A stretch of 64,000 bases of DNA from Rickettsia sp. Oklahoma-10 (GCF_039954865.1 NZ_CP157197.1:327501-391500); one strand, 5' to 3'. Counted from the stretch's first letter, positions 9,391 through 19,496 are shown. Notes: generated by a model not told the origin, from the sequence alone. A program made the numbers and translations.

Positions 9391-10167
9391 ATGATAAAGT
9401 ATCTATTTTCTAAAGAATACTGGCAGGCAATAGCATTATTGGTTAAAGCTTCTATAATTAGACAAAATAAGGATTCTTTTTTAGGTTCTTTATGGAGTTT
9501 AATTCAGCCTTTTATTCACATAATGGTAATTTCATATTTTTTCGGTTTTTTATTAAGACAACCAAGAGAATTTATGGTAATGAACTTAGTTGGTGGTATT
9601 CCTTTATGGAGTTTTATAGTAAGCAGCCTAACTATTTGTTCAAGTTCCTTAGTTACACGTGATCAAATAATAAAAAAGGTTAGAATTTCTAAGACTTTTT
9701 TTCCTGTTGCAGATAGTTTAGGGCAATTATATAATTTAATTTGTTCCTTTTCGGCAATGTATTTTGCTTTTATTTTATTATTTCCGGAAAAATTTTCTTG
9801 GCAAATAGTATTTATGCCGATATTAATTTTACCCTTAATAATATGTGTGATTAGTGGCTCTATTGCAGTAGCATTTTTAACACCCTATATTCGAGATATT
9901 CCGCAAATATTAAATGTTATTCTTGGAGTTATTTATTGGAGTATACCGATAGTTTATCCCTATTCGCTAATTCCAGAGTCTAAAAGGATATATTTTGAGT
10001 TTAATCCGTTTTTTTTAGTTATAAGACCTGTACAAGCATTGGTGATTGATGGAACATTACCTGATATGATATTAACAGTTAAGTCTGTTATAGTTGCATT
10101 TATCACTGTTTGTATAAGTTATTTTATTTATAGACAATTTTCTAAAAGAGTTATTTATTATTTATGA
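9391..10167 (+). CDS. ABC transporter permease, Wzm/RfbA type
   Basis: A 258-residue ABC-2 type membrane protein with about six hydrophobic helices. The N-terminus SIIRQNKDSFLGSLWSLIQPFI is typical of polysaccharide exporter permeases (Wzm, KpsM, TagG). It pairs with the ATPase gene upstream to form a surface-polysaccharide exporter. Its stop overlaps the next start (ATGA at 10164-10167), so it is translationally coupled to the flavoprotein gene, though no functional link is obvious. The substrate is unknown. Confidence 0.9.
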   Translation: MIKYLFSKEYWQAIALLVKASIIRQNKDSFLGSLWSLIQPFIHIMVISYFFGFLLRQPREFMVMNLVGGIPLWSFIVSSLTICSSSLVTRDQIIKKVRISKTFFPVADSLGQLYNLICSFSAMYFAFILLFPEKFSWQIVFMPILILPLIICVISGSIAVAFLTPYIRDIPQILNVILGVIYWSIPIVYPYSLIPESKRIYFEFNPFFLVIRPVQALVIDGTLPDMILTVKSVIVAFITVCISYFIYRQFSKRVIYYL

Positions 10168-13100
10168 AACTTGGTTTTAATCTAGATTTTAATGAATTAG
10201 ATTTAACTGGGCTTAAAAAATTAGATCAAATATTTTTAGATTATCTCTTTAAAGCCGATAGATCTCTGCATAAAGATTTAATATTATTTAGATCAATTCC
10301 TTTCTCTATTATTCCACAAGATTATTCTAAGTTTTTATTAAAAATTTCTCCTTATTTAGATGATTTTTTAGCGGAGTTATTTTGTATTTCAAAAGAAGTA
10401 ATAATATCAAGGTTGAAACATAAAGATTTTAATATTATTTATGAATGTAAAAGAAAATTTGTTCAGCGTATTGCTGTAAAAAAATATCCACTGGAAAAAA
10501 TAAAAAATATTGATTTTGAAGAGATATATTTAAAGCTAACTGATTTAATAGGTACGAATTTTACTTCTAGAGAATTTGCAAAACAAATAATTATATGGCA
10601 ACAGAAGGAAGAGAGTTTTGTACAAGAGTTAGACATAGCAGCACAATATGCAGCTTATAGGGTGTATGGTCAATGTAATTCTCTTTACAATCGTTGTCAT
10701 TTCCGCGAAGGCGGGAATCTAGAAAAATTAAGTCTAGATCTGCATTTTCACGGGGATGACATAAGAAATGATAGTATATTATTCAATTTTCCACAAAAAC
10801 TAGATAAAGAAAATCTAATAGATGATAAAAAAATATCAAAATATCAAAGGAATCAACGAATAGATTTTAATTATATCGATATCTTTTCAAATTTAGAGGA
10901 AGCTTTAAACAATTCTCATTATTGTATTTATTGTCATAAGCAGGATAAGGATTCATGTTCTAAAGGAATGAGTATCATTCCGTGGTCTTGCAACATGATC
11001 CAAAAAAAAGTTAAGAAAGACTGCGTCCTGCAATCAAGTCGCGGGATGAAAACCGGTTGTCCTTTAAAGCAAAAAATTTCTGAAATGAATTATGTTAAGT
11101 CACAAGGTTTTAACCTAAGTGCTCTTGCTATCATTGTTATTGATAACCCAATGGTTGCAGCAACGGGTCATAGGATTTGTAATGATTGTGTGAAAGCTTG
11201 TATTTATCAAAAGCAAGATCCAGTAAATATTCCTTTAATAGAATCTAATATTTTGGAAGAAACGCTTAAATTACCTTATGGTCTAGAGATATATCTGCTC
11301 CTTACCCGCTGGAACCCGCTTAATATTTATTCACCACTTCCGAAAGAATCTACTAATTATAATATTTTAGTTACTGGTCTTGGTCCTGCAGGTTTTAGTC
11401 TTAGCTATTATTTATTACGGTCAGGTCACAATGTTACAGCTATTGACGGATTAAAAATTTCTCACCTGCCTTTTGATATTAATAAACCTATCAAATTTTG
11501 GCATGAATATAAAAGTTTGTTATCGGAAAGAATGACAAGGGGATTTGGAGGAGTAGCAGAATACGGTATAACTGTTCGTTGGGATAAAAATAACCTTGAT
11601 ATATTGCGGCTAATATTAGAGAGAAATGATAACTTTAAATATTATGATGGAGTGACTTTGGGTAGTAATATAATGGAAGAACAAGCTTTTAGTTTAGGAT
11701 TTGATCATATAGCTTTTTGTATTGGAGCAGGTCAGCCAAAAGTTTTAGATATAGAAAATTTTGAAGCTAAAGGCATAAAAACGGCTTCTGATTTTTTAAT
11801 GACTCTGCAAAGTGGAGGAGCATTTTTAGAAAATTCTAATGCTAATATGCTAATTAGGATGCCGGTTGCAATCATAGGTGGTGGTCTTACTTCAATTGAT
11901 GCGGCAACGGAAAGTCTATTTTACTATAAAATGCAAGTAGAGAAATTTTTTAAAGATTATGAGCTTGCTGTTCAAAAATACGGCAAAGATTATATAGAAA
12001 AAGATTTAACAGAGGAAGATAAAGAAATAGCTGAAGAATTTATTGTTCATGCAAGATTATTTAAAGAAGTTAAGAATAATGAAGAGTTAAGAAAGGTTTT
12101 TAATAAGCTTGGCGGTAGCACCATCTATTATCGTGGAAAACTTCAAGAGTCACCTGCGTATAAGTTAAATCACGAAGAGCTTATATATGCTATGGCACTT
12201 GGTGTTGATTTTAGAGAAAATATGCAACCTCTAGGGATTAACACTGATAAATATGGTCATGTAGAGTCTGTGGTGTTTATCCAGCGAACCGGGGTTCACG
12301 GAAAGTATCAGGACAATATTATCAAATCACGGGATAACACTAAAGTATTTAAAGCCAAAACTGTGATTATGGCAATCGGTGTAGAAAATAACCTTGAACT
12401 CAATGAAAATAAATATAGTTATTTCGGCGATTGTAATCCTAGGTATTCAGGTAGTGTGGTTAAGGCACTTGCAAGTAGCAAGGAAGAATATGAAAATATT
12501 AACAAAAGACTTATAAATAATAATCCTAGCTTTAAGGATAGTCACAAAGACTTTATAACGCAGCTTGATTATTTATTGGTCAGCAGAATCCATAAAATAA
12601 ATATTTTAGATGATAAAACTTTTGAGTTGGTAATTCACTCACCTCTTGCTGCTAAAAATTTTAAGTTTGGTCAGTTCTTTCGCTTACAAAATTATTCTGA
12701 AGATGTTGCTAAATTAATAGAACCGTTAGCCTTAAGCCCCAAAGATATTGATATAGAAAAAGGTTTGATTAGTTTTATACTTTTTGAAGTAGGTAAGTCT
12801 ACTAGCTTATGTAAAACATTATCTGAAAATGAGAGAGTGGTTTTAATGGGACCGACAGGCATGCCACTAGAAATACCTCAAAATAAAAAAATAGTTATTG
12901 TTGGTTCCGAAGTTGGTAATATAGGTTTGTTAAAAGTTTTAAAAGAAAATAATAATGAAGTTATATTTTTTACCTATCCTGATATAAAAACCTATAAATT
13001 AACTTCTGTGGATAGAGTAATAATTAATGCTTCTCCTGAAATAATAGAAGAATTGCAAAGTCTAAAAAATGAAATATTCGGTGAAAATACGGAAATAATA

Positions 13101-13295
13101 GTTAGCGTTAATTCATCGATGCAATGTATGATGAAAGGAATTTGTGGACAATGTATACAAAAAGTTAAAGGAGAGCAGAAATATATTTTTGCATGTAGCT
13201 GTCAAAATCAAAAAGCAGAAATAGTTGATTTTGAGAGCTTAAAAACTCGTTTACGTAAAAATTCTTTACAAGAAAAAATGAGAAGATTAGTTTGA
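10164..13295 (+). CDS. GltD-like FAD/NAD(P) oxidoreductase fused to a PyrK-like domain
   Basis: A 1043-residue flavoprotein. About residues 250-360 hold cysteine clusters (CIYCHKQDKDSC, CNDCVKACIY) resembling the Fe-S N-terminal region of GltD-type oxidoreductases. About residue 403 onward is a Rossmann FAD site (GLGPAGFSLSYYLL), with a second nucleotide site at AIIGGGLTS. From about residue 805 the C-terminus resembles a ferredoxin-reductase/PyrK module, ending in MKGICGQCIQK and CSC as a 2Fe-2S site. A family A RPE is inserted in frame near residues 178-199. It is usually annotated as glutamate synthase small subunit, but no large subunit is nearby and the real substrate is unknown. Confidence 0.8.
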   Translation: MKLGFNLDFNELDLTGLKKLDQIFLDYLFKADRSLHKDLILFRSIPFSIIPQDYSKFLLKISPYLDDFLAELFCISKEVIISRLKHKDFNIIYECKRKFVQRIAVKKYPLEKIKNIDFEEIYLKLTDLIGTNFTSREFAKQIIIWQQKEESFVQELDIAAQYAAYRVYGQCNSLYNRCHFREGGNLEKLSLDLHFHGDDIRNDSILFNFPQKLDKENLIDDKKISKYQRNQRIDFNYIDIFSNLEEALNNSHYCIYCHKQDKDSCSKGMSIIPWSCNMIQKKVKKDCVLQSSRGMKTGCPLKQKISEMNYVKSQGFNLSALAIIVIDNPMVAATGHRICNDCVKACIYQKQDPVNIPLIESNILEETLKLPYGLEIYLLLTRWNPLNIYSPLPKESTNYNILVTGLGPAGFSLSYYLLRSGHNVTAIDGLKISHLPFDINKPIKFWHEYKSLLSERMTRGFGGVAEYGITVRWDKNNLDILRLILERNDNFKYYDGVTLGSNIMEEQAFSLGFDHIAFCIGAGQPKVLDIENFEAKGIKTASDFLMTLQSGGAFLENSNANMLIRMPVAIIGGGLTSIDAATESLFYYKMQVEKFFKDYELAVQKYGKDYIEKDLTEEDKEIAEEFIVHARLFKEVKNNEELRKVFNKLGGSTIYYRGKLQESPAYKLNHEELIYAMALGVDFRENMQPLGINTDKYGHVESVVFIQRTGVHGKYQDNIIKSRDNTKVFKAKTVIMAIGVENNLELNENKYSYFGDCNPRYSGSVVKALASSKEEYENINKRLINNNPSFKDSHKDFITQLDYLLVSRIHKINILDDKTFELVIHSPLAAKNFKFGQFFRLQNYSEDVAKLIEPLALSPKDIDIEKGLISFILFEVGKSTSLCKTLSENERVVLMGPTGMPLEIPQNKKIVIVGSEVGNIGLLKVLKENNNEVIFFTYPDIKTYKLTSVDRVIINASPEIIEELQSLKNEIFGENTEIIVSVNSSMQCMMKGICGQCIQKVKGEQKYIFACSCQNQKAEIVDFESLKTRLRKNSLQEKMRRLV
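10696..10761. repeat. Protein-coding Rickettsia palindromic element inside the GltD-like gene
   Basis: Reads GTCATTTCCGCGAAGGCGGG at its left end, has a TCTAGA pair inside, and ends GGGGATGACA. These are the palindrome features of family A. It is in frame and adds about 22 residues (including HFREGGNLEK) to the protein. In-frame RPEs in Rickettsia genes are documented; this copy is well preserved. Confidence 0.88.
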
Positions 13296-13304
13296 TAGGT
13301 ATTC

Positions 13305-13395
13305 ATACCGTGACTTGACCACCACGGTATCTAGAAAAATATTATAATATTAGTATTTATCTAGTTTTTACTGAGTTCCGTGATCAAGTCGCGAA
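13305..13395. repeat. Palindromic element, family B (CCGTG-TTGA-CCACGG type)
   Basis: Lies between the convergent GltD-like gene and lpxA. ATACCGTGACTTGACCACCA at the left and TTCCGTGATCAAGTCGCG at the right form the arms, and an inner ATCTAG/CTAG pair is present. Its position allows use as a bidirectional terminator. Related copies occur at 25261, 31379 and 47395. Confidence 0.65.
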
Positions 13396-13411
13396 TAATA
13401 AAACATATAAG

Positions 13412-14206
13412 TTATTTCTCAAAATAGCAAAATGCTCTACTACTATCTTGATTAAGAAAATCAATAATTTGCATTACTATAGAATTATTTTTATACTTCT
13501 CTGCAACTTGTTTAATACGCTCAGCAAAATTACCTTCGCTTGAAAAAATTTCTTTGATGGCATTTAAAGCACTTAAAGACTCTGCTTTATCAAATCCTTT
13601 TCTATTCATACCGATTAGGTTTAAACCCTCAAGCACTGCACGTTTACTGCTTACAAGTCCGAATGGTATTACATCTGTTCCGACAGGTGATAGTCCGCCA
13701 ATCATCGAATATTTACCGATTCTAGTATATTGATGTACTGCAGATAGTCCACCGATTATTGCGTAATCATCTACCTCAATATGACCTGCTAGGCTTACGT
13801 AATTAGCAAATACTATATTATTGCCGATTTTACAGTCATGGCCGATATGAACACCGACCATAAATAAATTATTATTTCCTATTCTTGTTATCATTCCACC
13901 GCCTTGGCTTCCTGCTTGCACTGTAACATATTCTCTAATAGTATTATTAGAGCCGATTATCGTACTTGATCTCTCATTAGCATATTTTAAGATTTGCGGC
14001 GGTTGACCAATTGATGCAAAAGGATAAATAACTGTGTTTTCACCGATTTCGGTAATCCCTTCAATTACCACATGAGATTTTAGCTCTACATTATCATGAA
14101 TTACTGCTTCAGGACCTATAATACAATACGGACCGATTTTTACGTTTTTACCAAGATTTGCACCTTTAGCAATTACAGTTGTAGAATGTATATTAGAATT
14201 TGACAC
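13412..14206 (-). CDS. lpxA: UDP-GlcNAc acyltransferase LpxA
   Basis: Transfers a hydroxyacyl chain from ACP to UDP-GlcNAc, the first step of lipid A synthesis. The 264-residue length is typical. The N-terminal two-thirds is a left-handed beta-helix of hexapeptide repeats. The segment VGVHIGHDCKIGNNIVFANYVSLAGH holds the conserved catalytic and substrate histidines, and a helical C-terminal domain follows. It is preceded by fabZ (10-bp gap) and lpxD in the common lpxD-fabZ-lpxA order. Confidence 0.97.
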   Translation of the reverse strand: MSNSNIHSTTVIAKGANLGKNVKIGPYCIIGPEAVIHDNVELKSHVVIEGITEIGENTVIYPFASIGQPPQILKYANERSSTIIGSNNTIREYVTVQAGSQGGGMITRIGNNNLFMVGVHIGHDCKIGNNIVFANYVSLAGHIEVDDYAIIGGLSAVHQYTRIGKYSMIGGLSPVGTDVIPFGLVSSKRAVLEGLNLIGMNRKGFDKAESLSALNAIKEIFSSEGNFAERIKQVAEKYKNNSIVMQIIDFLNQDSSRAFCYFEK

Positions 14207-14216
14207 TATATGGTTC

Positions 14217-14654
14217 CTATGCTTTATCTTTAATCATTGCAGTAAATTTACTTTCTGCAGCTATTTCATCTTCAATTTTAACTGTACTTGAAAATTTCCA
14301 TACGTTAGTTCTTTGCTGATCAATAACAACGTGGATATGCATAGTATCCCCAGGCTGAACAATTCTACGAAATTTTGAGTTCTCTATTGCCATTAAGAAT
14401 ACTTCTTTATTCTTAGTAGAACCTAAAGATCTAGCAACTAATATAGCAGCAAGCTGTGCCATGGCTTCAACCATTAGAACACCAGGCATCACAGGTTTTG
14501 TCGGAAAATGTCCTTTAAATTGCGGTTCATTAACGGTAACGTTTTTTATACCTAGTATTGATTTGTTAAGATCAATTTCAAGTACTCTATCTACTAATAA
14601 AAATGGGTAGCGATGAGGTATCAAATCCATAATTTCTGTAATATCAATCATCAT
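14217..14654 (-). CDS. fabZ: 3-hydroxyacyl-ACP dehydratase FabZ
   Basis: Dehydrates 3-hydroxyacyl-ACP in fatty acid elongation and competes with LpxA and LpxD for that substrate. The 145-residue hot-dog protein shows [33 protein letters not shown] (active His and the distal Glu) and [10 protein letters not shown]. Its start abuts the lpxD stop, so the genes are co-translated. Confidence 0.97.
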   Translation of the reverse strand: MMIDITEIMDLIPHRYPFLLVDRVLEIDLNKSILGIKNVTVNEPQFKGHFPTKPVMPGVLMVEAMAQLAAILVARSLGSTKNKEVFLMAIENSKFRRIVQPGDTMHIHVVIDQQRTNVWKFSSTVKIEDEIAAESKFTAMIKDKA

Positions 14655-15683
14655 TTATTTAGGTCTCTTTTTTAGTAATTGTTTCATAATAATAGATTGT
14701 CTATGCCAGTCTATGATATGAACTGCAGGGCTGCCGCCGACAATTTTACCTGCCTCTATATTTTGTGCTACGCCGCCTTGTGCCGCTACCTGTACTCCGT
14801 CGCCTATATTTAGATGTCCTGCAATTCCTACTTGTCCTCCAAGAGCACAATATTTCCCAATTGTACTACTACCTGCTATACCTGCTTGTGCTACGATAAT
14901 AGAGCCTTTACCTATTTTTACGCCATGCCCTATTTGTACTAGATTATCTATACGGCATAAATCTTCTATAATTGTATCTTGAAGTGCCCCTCTATCAATA
15001 GTAGTGTTCGCACCGATTTCAACATTATTGCCGATTTTAACTATCTTTGCATGAAATATTTTATGATGTACACCTTTTTCGGTAGAAAATCCAAACCCAT
15101 CTTGTCCTATTTTTGCACCTGTGAGTATTACAACGTCATCGCCTATAATTGCATAATTTATTGAAACATGTTGCTCTATTCTAGCGTTTCTGCCTAAGTT
15201 TACACCTCTACCTATAAAACTTCCAGCTTCTATGATACTATTATCACCTATAATAACATCCTCTTCAATAACTACATTGTGACCTATATAACAATTTTTT
15301 CCTATAATTGCTGAATCTGCAACAATAGCTGATTTCATTATTTTAGCAGGATATGATTTAATAGGAGTATAAAAAAAATCAATCAATTTGCCGTAAGCAA
15401 AATACGAGTTCTCAGCATGTATTAAAAGAGTATTTGGATTTACTTCTCCTGTAAAATTTTTTGGCACAATACAAGCAGCAGCTTTAGTAGTTTTTAAAAA
15501 TTCGGAATATTTTGTGTTACTTAAAAAGCTAATATCATTTGGGGATGCTTCTTGCAGAATTTTAATATCATGAATAGCTATATCTTCATGAATCTTAGGA
15601 GGCTCTATAATATCATGTAAAAAATCTATAATTGTCGTTAGTTTTCGTGGTCCTAGATTTTTATAAAATTTACTACTTGCCAT
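14655..15683 (-). CDS. lpxD: UDP-3-O-acylglucosamine N-acyltransferase LpxD
   Basis: Adds the second (N-linked) acyl chain in lipid A synthesis. It has an N-terminal uridine-binding domain and then many hexapeptide repeats. The segment [23 protein letters not shown] carries the catalytic histidine. The open frame extends to 15737, but those first 18 codons lie partly in tRNA-Phe, so I take the internal ATG at 15683 (MASSKFYKN), giving 342 residues, close to other LpxD proteins. It heads the lpxD-fabZ-lpxA operon directly downstream of the tRNA. Confidence 0.95.
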   Translation of the reverse strand: MASSKFYKNLGPRKLTTIIDFLHDIIEPPKIHEDIAIHDIKILQEASPNDISFLSNTKYSEFLKTTKAAACIVPKNFTGEVNPNTLLIHAENSYFAYGKLIDFFYTPIKSYPAKIMKSAIVADSAIIGKNCYIGHNVVIEEDVIIGDNSIIEAGSFIGRGVNLGRNARIEQHVSINYAIIGDDVVILTGAKIGQDGFGFSTEKGVHHKIFHAKIVKIGNNVEIGANTTIDRGALQDTIIEDLCRIDNLVQIGHGVKIGKGSIIVAQAGIAGSSTIGKYCALGGQVGIAGHLNIGDGVQVAAQGGVAQNIEAGKIVGGSPAVHIIDWHRQSIIMKQLLKKRPK

Positions 15684-15707
15684 ATAAGACTTCAGCAAAA
15701 ATGGTGG

Positions 15708-15780
15708 TGGCCACGGTTGGAATCGAACCAACGACACAAGGATTTTCAGTCCTTTGCTCTACCGACTGAGCTACGTGGCC
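15708..15780 (-). tRNA. tRNA-Phe (GAA)
   Basis: The reverse strand folds as a full cloverleaf: acceptor GGCCACG paired with CGTGGCC, D-loop AGCTCAGTCGGTAGAGC, anticodon loop CTGAAAATC (GAA), and TTCGATTC in the T-loop. The discriminator base is A, and CCA appears to be encoded just after it (15705-15707). It sits 24 bp upstream of the lpxD start, so the two may share a transcript. Confidence 0.97.
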
Positions 15781-15792
15781 ATAATAAGTGAC

Positions 15793-15888
15793 TGTCATTC
15801 TCCTGTGGAAGCCGGAACCCAGAAAAATATAATTTTTAAATTATCAGCACTTTTAAGTTACTAGATTCCCGCTTCTGTGGGAATGAAA
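15793..15888. repeat. Rickettsia palindromic element, family A
   Basis: Lies between tRNA-Phe and dusB. The left arm TGTCATTCTCCTGTGG and the right arm CCCGCTTCTGTGGGAATGA are the paired ends typical of family A, with an AT-rich centre. It separates divergent transcription units. The remaining gap to dusB is AT-rich and shows no gene. Confidence 0.72.
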
Positions 15889-16016
15889 TTTTATTCAGAA
15901 AGAAACATAACTTAAGCTTATAATAGATTCATCGGCTTTTGTCTATTCTTAATTAGTAATATTAGACAAAAATACTTAATTATACTATTATACGAGTTTA
16001 TTTTATAACGGTTTTT

Positions 16017-17000
16017 ATGATCAAAATCGGTGATATTGTACTTTCTTCAAATATTATACTAGCGCCAATGTCAGGTGTTACGGATTTAGAATTTAGAAGA
16101 TTAGTAAAGAAATTTGGTGCAGGGCTGGTAGTTTCTGAAATGGTTACAAGTAGAGCAATGATTGTGGAATCTAGACAATCGTTACAAAAAAGTGCCATTA
16201 TGCGTGATGATGCAACAAGTGCTTGCGTGCAGTTAGCAGGCTGTGAACCAAATGTAATAGCAGAAGCCGCAAAAATGAATGAGGATATGGGTGCAAAAAT
16301 TATTGATCTTAATTTTGGTTGTCCAGCAAAAAAGGTCATAGGAGGTTATTCAGGTTCAGCTTTAATGAAGGATGAACAGCTTGCAGCTAAGATTTTTGAA
16401 GCAACCGTTAAAGCAGTAAGAATTCCAGTAACGGTTAAAATGCGTATGGGCTGGGATGATCAAACGAAAAATGCTCCAACTTTAGCTAAAATTGCCGAAA
16501 GTTCAGGTATTCAGATGATTACTGTTCACGGCAGAACAAGGTGTCAATTTTACTCCGGTAATGCCGATTGGGATTTTATACGATCAGTTAAAGAAGTTGT
16601 AAAGATTCCGGTTATTGCTAACGGTGATATTACTAATTTTACCAAAGCAAAAGAAGCTCTGCAAAAATCCGGTGCGGACGGTATTATGGTCGGTAGAGGG
16701 GTATATGGCAAACCTTGGCTTATTTCACAAATTGATCATTACCTTAAAACAGGTGAAGCAAAACCTGCTCCCTCTATAGCAGAGCAGCTAGATATTGTAA
16801 CAGAGCATTATGAGGCAATACTTGATTATTACGGTGAATCTGTGGGCATATCTATTGCTCGTAAACATATTGGTTGGTATAGTAGCGGGCTACCTAATTC
16901 AGCAGAGTTTAGAGGTGCTGTTAATTTAATGAACGATTCTATGGCGGTAAAAGAGAAAATCAATGAATTTTATACGAGTGTTATGAATGCGAATAAATGA
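16017..17000 (+). CDS. dusB: tRNA-dihydrouridine synthase DusB
   Basis: FMN enzyme that reduces uridine to dihydrouridine in tRNA D-loops. The 327-residue protein starts with [19 protein letters not shown]. It has the catalytic loop [19 protein letters not shown], the FMN-phosphate motif [17 protein letters not shown], and a helical C-terminal domain. Length and motifs fit DusB (NifR3) rather than DusA. It overlaps the deacetylase gene downstream by 14 bp. Confidence 0.94.
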   Translation: MIKIGDIVLSSNIILAPMSGVTDLEFRRLVKKFGAGLVVSEMVTSRAMIVESRQSLQKSAIMRDDATSACVQLAGCEPNVIAEAAKMNEDMGAKIIDLNFGCPAKKVIGGYSGSALMKDEQLAAKIFEATVKAVRIPVTVKMRMGWDDQTKNAPTLAKIAESSGIQMITVHGRTRCQFYSGNADWDFIRSVKEVVKIPVIANGDITNFTKAKEALQKSGADGIMVGRGVYGKPWLISQIDHYLKTGEAKPAPSIAEQLDIVTEHYEAILDYYGESVGISIARKHIGWYSSGLPNSAEFRGAVNLMNDSMAVKEKINEFYTSVMNANK

Positions 17001-17946
17001 AAAAAGTTTTATTTTTATAATATTATTTTTTAATTTAAGCTATGCAAGTGAAAAGGCAGCAATTATAACTGATTATAAACCGGTATTTTTGCCTGTAATT
17101 GCTAAAAATAAAAAAATGAAAATTGCTATTCGTTCTTATTTAAGTAATGAAAAATCATATTTTGTGTTAGTAGATCCGAATTCTTTTAAAACTGAACTAG
17201 TTCTAAAAGAATGGGTAATTTTACCTATGAATAAAATAGAAAAACAAAATCTTCTAAAAAAATTAAATAAAACTCCGTATATTAAAACTTTAAATAAATA
17301 TAGCTCTGCACCTTATATACAACAAAATTACGGTGCTACAAGTAGCATACATGAAGAAAAAGGACAATTTCTTACAATTGATATGTGTCCTTCTTCTAAA
17401 AATTTTGAAGAAGAGTTTTTTAACACGCTTGTAGAATTAGCAATAAAACTAAATAAGCCTATTCCGATTGCTATATGTGTTTCAGGCTTATGGATTAAAA
17501 GACATACGGAAGAGTTTTTGTGGTTAATAAAGCAACAAGAAAATGGTTATCTACAAATAACATGGGTTAATCATTCATTTAGCCATCCTTACTTTAAAGA
17601 TAAACCACTTGAAGATAATTTCCTTCTTTCCAATAAGAAGGATTTTGAAAATGAAGTATTAGAAGCAGGAAAAATATTGGTAAGTTATAATATTGCTCCA
17701 TCACCTTTCTTTCGTTTTCCAGGATTAGTTTCTGATCAAACATTAATAGAAAAATTAAAAGATCTTGGACTTATTCCACTCGGTAGTGATGCTTGGCTTG
17801 CTAAAGGCGAAAAAGTTCAAGATGGTTCTTTTATATTAGTACACGGTAATAGTAATGAAAAAGTTGGAATAGACTTAATTATGTCGATGTTACCAAAACT
17901 AAAATTATTTCCTATTGAAAAAGCATTTTTACCATATACTAATTGA
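16987..17946 (+). CDS. Exported NodB-like polysaccharide deacetylase (divergent)
   Basis: A 319-residue protein with a probable signal peptide ([15 protein letters not shown]). The deacetylase signs are LTIDMCPSS in place of the usual TFDDGP (about residue 128), the metal motif NHSFSH (about residue 196), FFRFPG (about 238), and a C-terminal ILVHG strand. Motif 1 lacks the usual second aspartate, so activity may differ. Possible targets are peptidoglycan or periplasmic glycans. It overlaps dusB, so it probably shares its mRNA. Confidence 0.72.
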   Translation: MRINEKSFIFIILFFNLSYASEKAAIITDYKPVFLPVIAKNKKMKIAIRSYLSNEKSYFVLVDPNSFKTELVLKEWVILPMNKIEKQNLLKKLNKTPYIKTLNKYSSAPYIQQNYGATSSIHEEKGQFLTIDMCPSSKNFEEEFFNTLVELAIKLNKPIPIAICVSGLWIKRHTEEFLWLIKQQENGYLQITWVNHSFSHPYFKDKPLEDNFLLSNKKDFENEVLEAGKILVSYNIAPSPFFRFPGLVSDQTLIEKLKDLGLIPLGSDAWLAKGEKVQDGSFILVHGNSNEKVGIDLIMSMLPKLKLFPIEKAFLPYTN

Positions 17947-18261
17947 TTAGCTAAATATTAATAATTATATAAACTAAATAAATGAATCAAACAGTAAAAT
18001 CTCTTGTAATTATAAATAAATACGGTAAACCCATGGTGGTTCTTATATTGCATTAAGAATATGAGAAATTTAATCAGCTTGAATATATATGGGGCAAGAC
18101 AAGCAAAAAATATAAGTAAAAGCAGTTTTTTATTATAGAAAGAAAGTAAGGATTTTTTAGAATAAGATATTAAAGGAATAGATATGACTATAATTCAATT
18201 TTTAGAAAGACTTTTATCTATTTGAATATCAAGCTTTGTACCCTGAGAATTTTGTAAAAAA
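17947..18261. other. Non-coding gap with decayed coding traces
   Basis: A 315-bp AT-rich stretch. A short frame on the plus strand (MNQTVKSLVIINKYGKPMV) starts near 17982 and soon meets stops. Another short ATG frame begins near 18183 and also ends quickly. These look like the remains of an old gene, but too little is left to name it. There is no clear terminator. Confidence 0.4.
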
Positions 18262-18702
18262 TCAATAAAGGAAGAATTCTTGTTTATTATTTGTTGTAAT
18301 ACTACACAAACGTTTGTTTTCGTCTAATACCTCTAGGTTTACCTCAATTAAAGTAGATGGAAGTAGGTGCTTAATTATTTTAGACCATTCTATTAAAATT
18401 AAATTACAGTTTAACGCATCTTCAAATCCAAGCTCATAGATTTCTTCAGGTGATTTTAGACGATAGAGGTCGTAGTGATAAATAGTGAAGTCAGAGGCTT
18501 TATATGTTTGGAGTAAATTAAAAGTTGGGCTTATAATGCTTGTATGTTCACCGCAAAAATATTTAATAATTTCACGACAAAAAAACGTTTTACCGGAACC
18601 AAGATCACTGTTCAGTAAAACTATATCATTTGGTTTTAAGTTTTGTGCAAAGAGTTTTGCAAGATTCTTTGTCTCTTCTTCATTATTTAAGTTTATAAAC
18701 AT
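18262..18702 (-). CDS. tsaE: tRNA threonylcarbamoyladenosine biosynthesis ATPase TsaE
   Basis: ATPase of the TsaB-TsaD-TsaE complex that makes t6A37 in ANN-decoding tRNAs. The 146-residue product has the P-loop LNSDLGSGKTFF (about residues 29-41), SPTFNLLQTY and the IYHYDLYRL strand, all standard for the family. It overlaps the znuA 3' end by 10 bp. Its partner tsaD is in this window at 48174. Confidence 0.94.
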   Translation of the reverse strand: MFINLNNEEETKNLAKLFAQNLKPNDIVLLNSDLGSGKTFFCREIIKYFCGEHTSIISPTFNLLQTYKASDFTIYHYDLYRLKSPEEIYELGFEDALNCNLILIEWSKIIKHLLPSTLIEVNLEVLDENKRLCSITTNNKQEFFLY

Positions 18703-19496
18703 TTTTTAACTTGATCAATTATTTGTAAATATTGATTTTGAAAAGTGTTTGAATTAATACTTTTTACATTCCAGTTTTCGCTATTTAATATTATCATTTT
18801 AGTATTTAATTTATCATATAGTTGTGAATTTTGTTCATTACTTAAAACAAGACATTTATTATTAGACCCTTTAATTAAAGCTTCTAAATTCCTTATATAT
18901 TGGAGACTTTTTTGACTTTCACTGTATAGTTTTGCAGTTTTGATATTAGTATTAAGAAAAAAATACTCTGTACTATCACTTAATAAAATTACATCTTTTA
19001 AAGTAGCAAGCTCATTATTTTTAATTTCTTGTAGCTTGTTTAATTCTTTAAGTGCTGCTGAAAGGTTATTGTTAATATCTTCTTCTAACTCAGGGAACTT
19101 CTCGCTAAATATTTGTGCAAATTCTTGTAATAAAATTGCAGCATTATTAAGATCAAGCCAAATATGCCAATTGTCTTTTATAGTGGTTAAAGATTTAATA
19201 TCACTGATTTTTATAATATTTTGGCTATGATTATCAATTAATTTTTTAGCAAAACCATCAAATTGTTCATTAATGTAAATAGATATATACGCATTTTTAA
19301 CTTTGGCTAAATCAGTAGGTTTTAAATGATAATGATGAGGACAATTGCTATTAGTAGCTAAACTTTCTATATCTGTTTTATCTTTAACAAGCATTGAAAT
19401 AATACTAGCGATTGGCGTAATGCTTACAACTATCTTAGGCTTAGCATAACTAGCAAAGCTGAAGAACGTAAAGAATATTAATGTTATGTATGTCAT
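18693..19496 (-). CDS. znuA: Zinc ABC transporter substrate-binding protein ZnuA
   Basis: A periplasmic metal-binding protein of 267 residues with a signal peptide (ITLIFFTFFSFASYAKPKIVVSITPI). The central CPHHYHLKP provides conserved Zn histidines, and the NEQFDGFAKKL helix is typical. It is shorter than many ZnuA proteins and lacks the long His-rich loop. No znuB or znuC is adjacent, so the transporter genes must be elsewhere. Downstream tsaE overlaps it. Confidence 0.88.
   Translation of the reverse strand: MTYITLIFFTFFSFASYAKPKIVVSITPIASIISMLVKDKTDIESLATNSNCPHHYHLKPTDLAKVKNAYISIYINEQFDGFAKKLIDNHSQNIIKISDIKSLTTIKDNWHIWLDLNNAAILLQEFAQIFSEKFPELEEDINNNLSAALKELNKLQEIKNNELATLKDVILLSDSTEYFFLNTNIKTAKLYSESQKSLQYIRNLEALIKGSNNKCLVLSNEQNSQLYDKLNTKMIILNSENWNVKSINSNTFQNQYLQIIDQVKKCL

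Noticed and set aside
14979-15164. Plus-strand frame inside lpxD
   Set aside because: Shadow of a well-supported gene; Cys/Tyr-rich sequence without homology.
15684-15737. Upstream extension of lpxD
   Set aside because: It would translate tRNA-Phe bases; the internal ATG gives the normal LpxD length.
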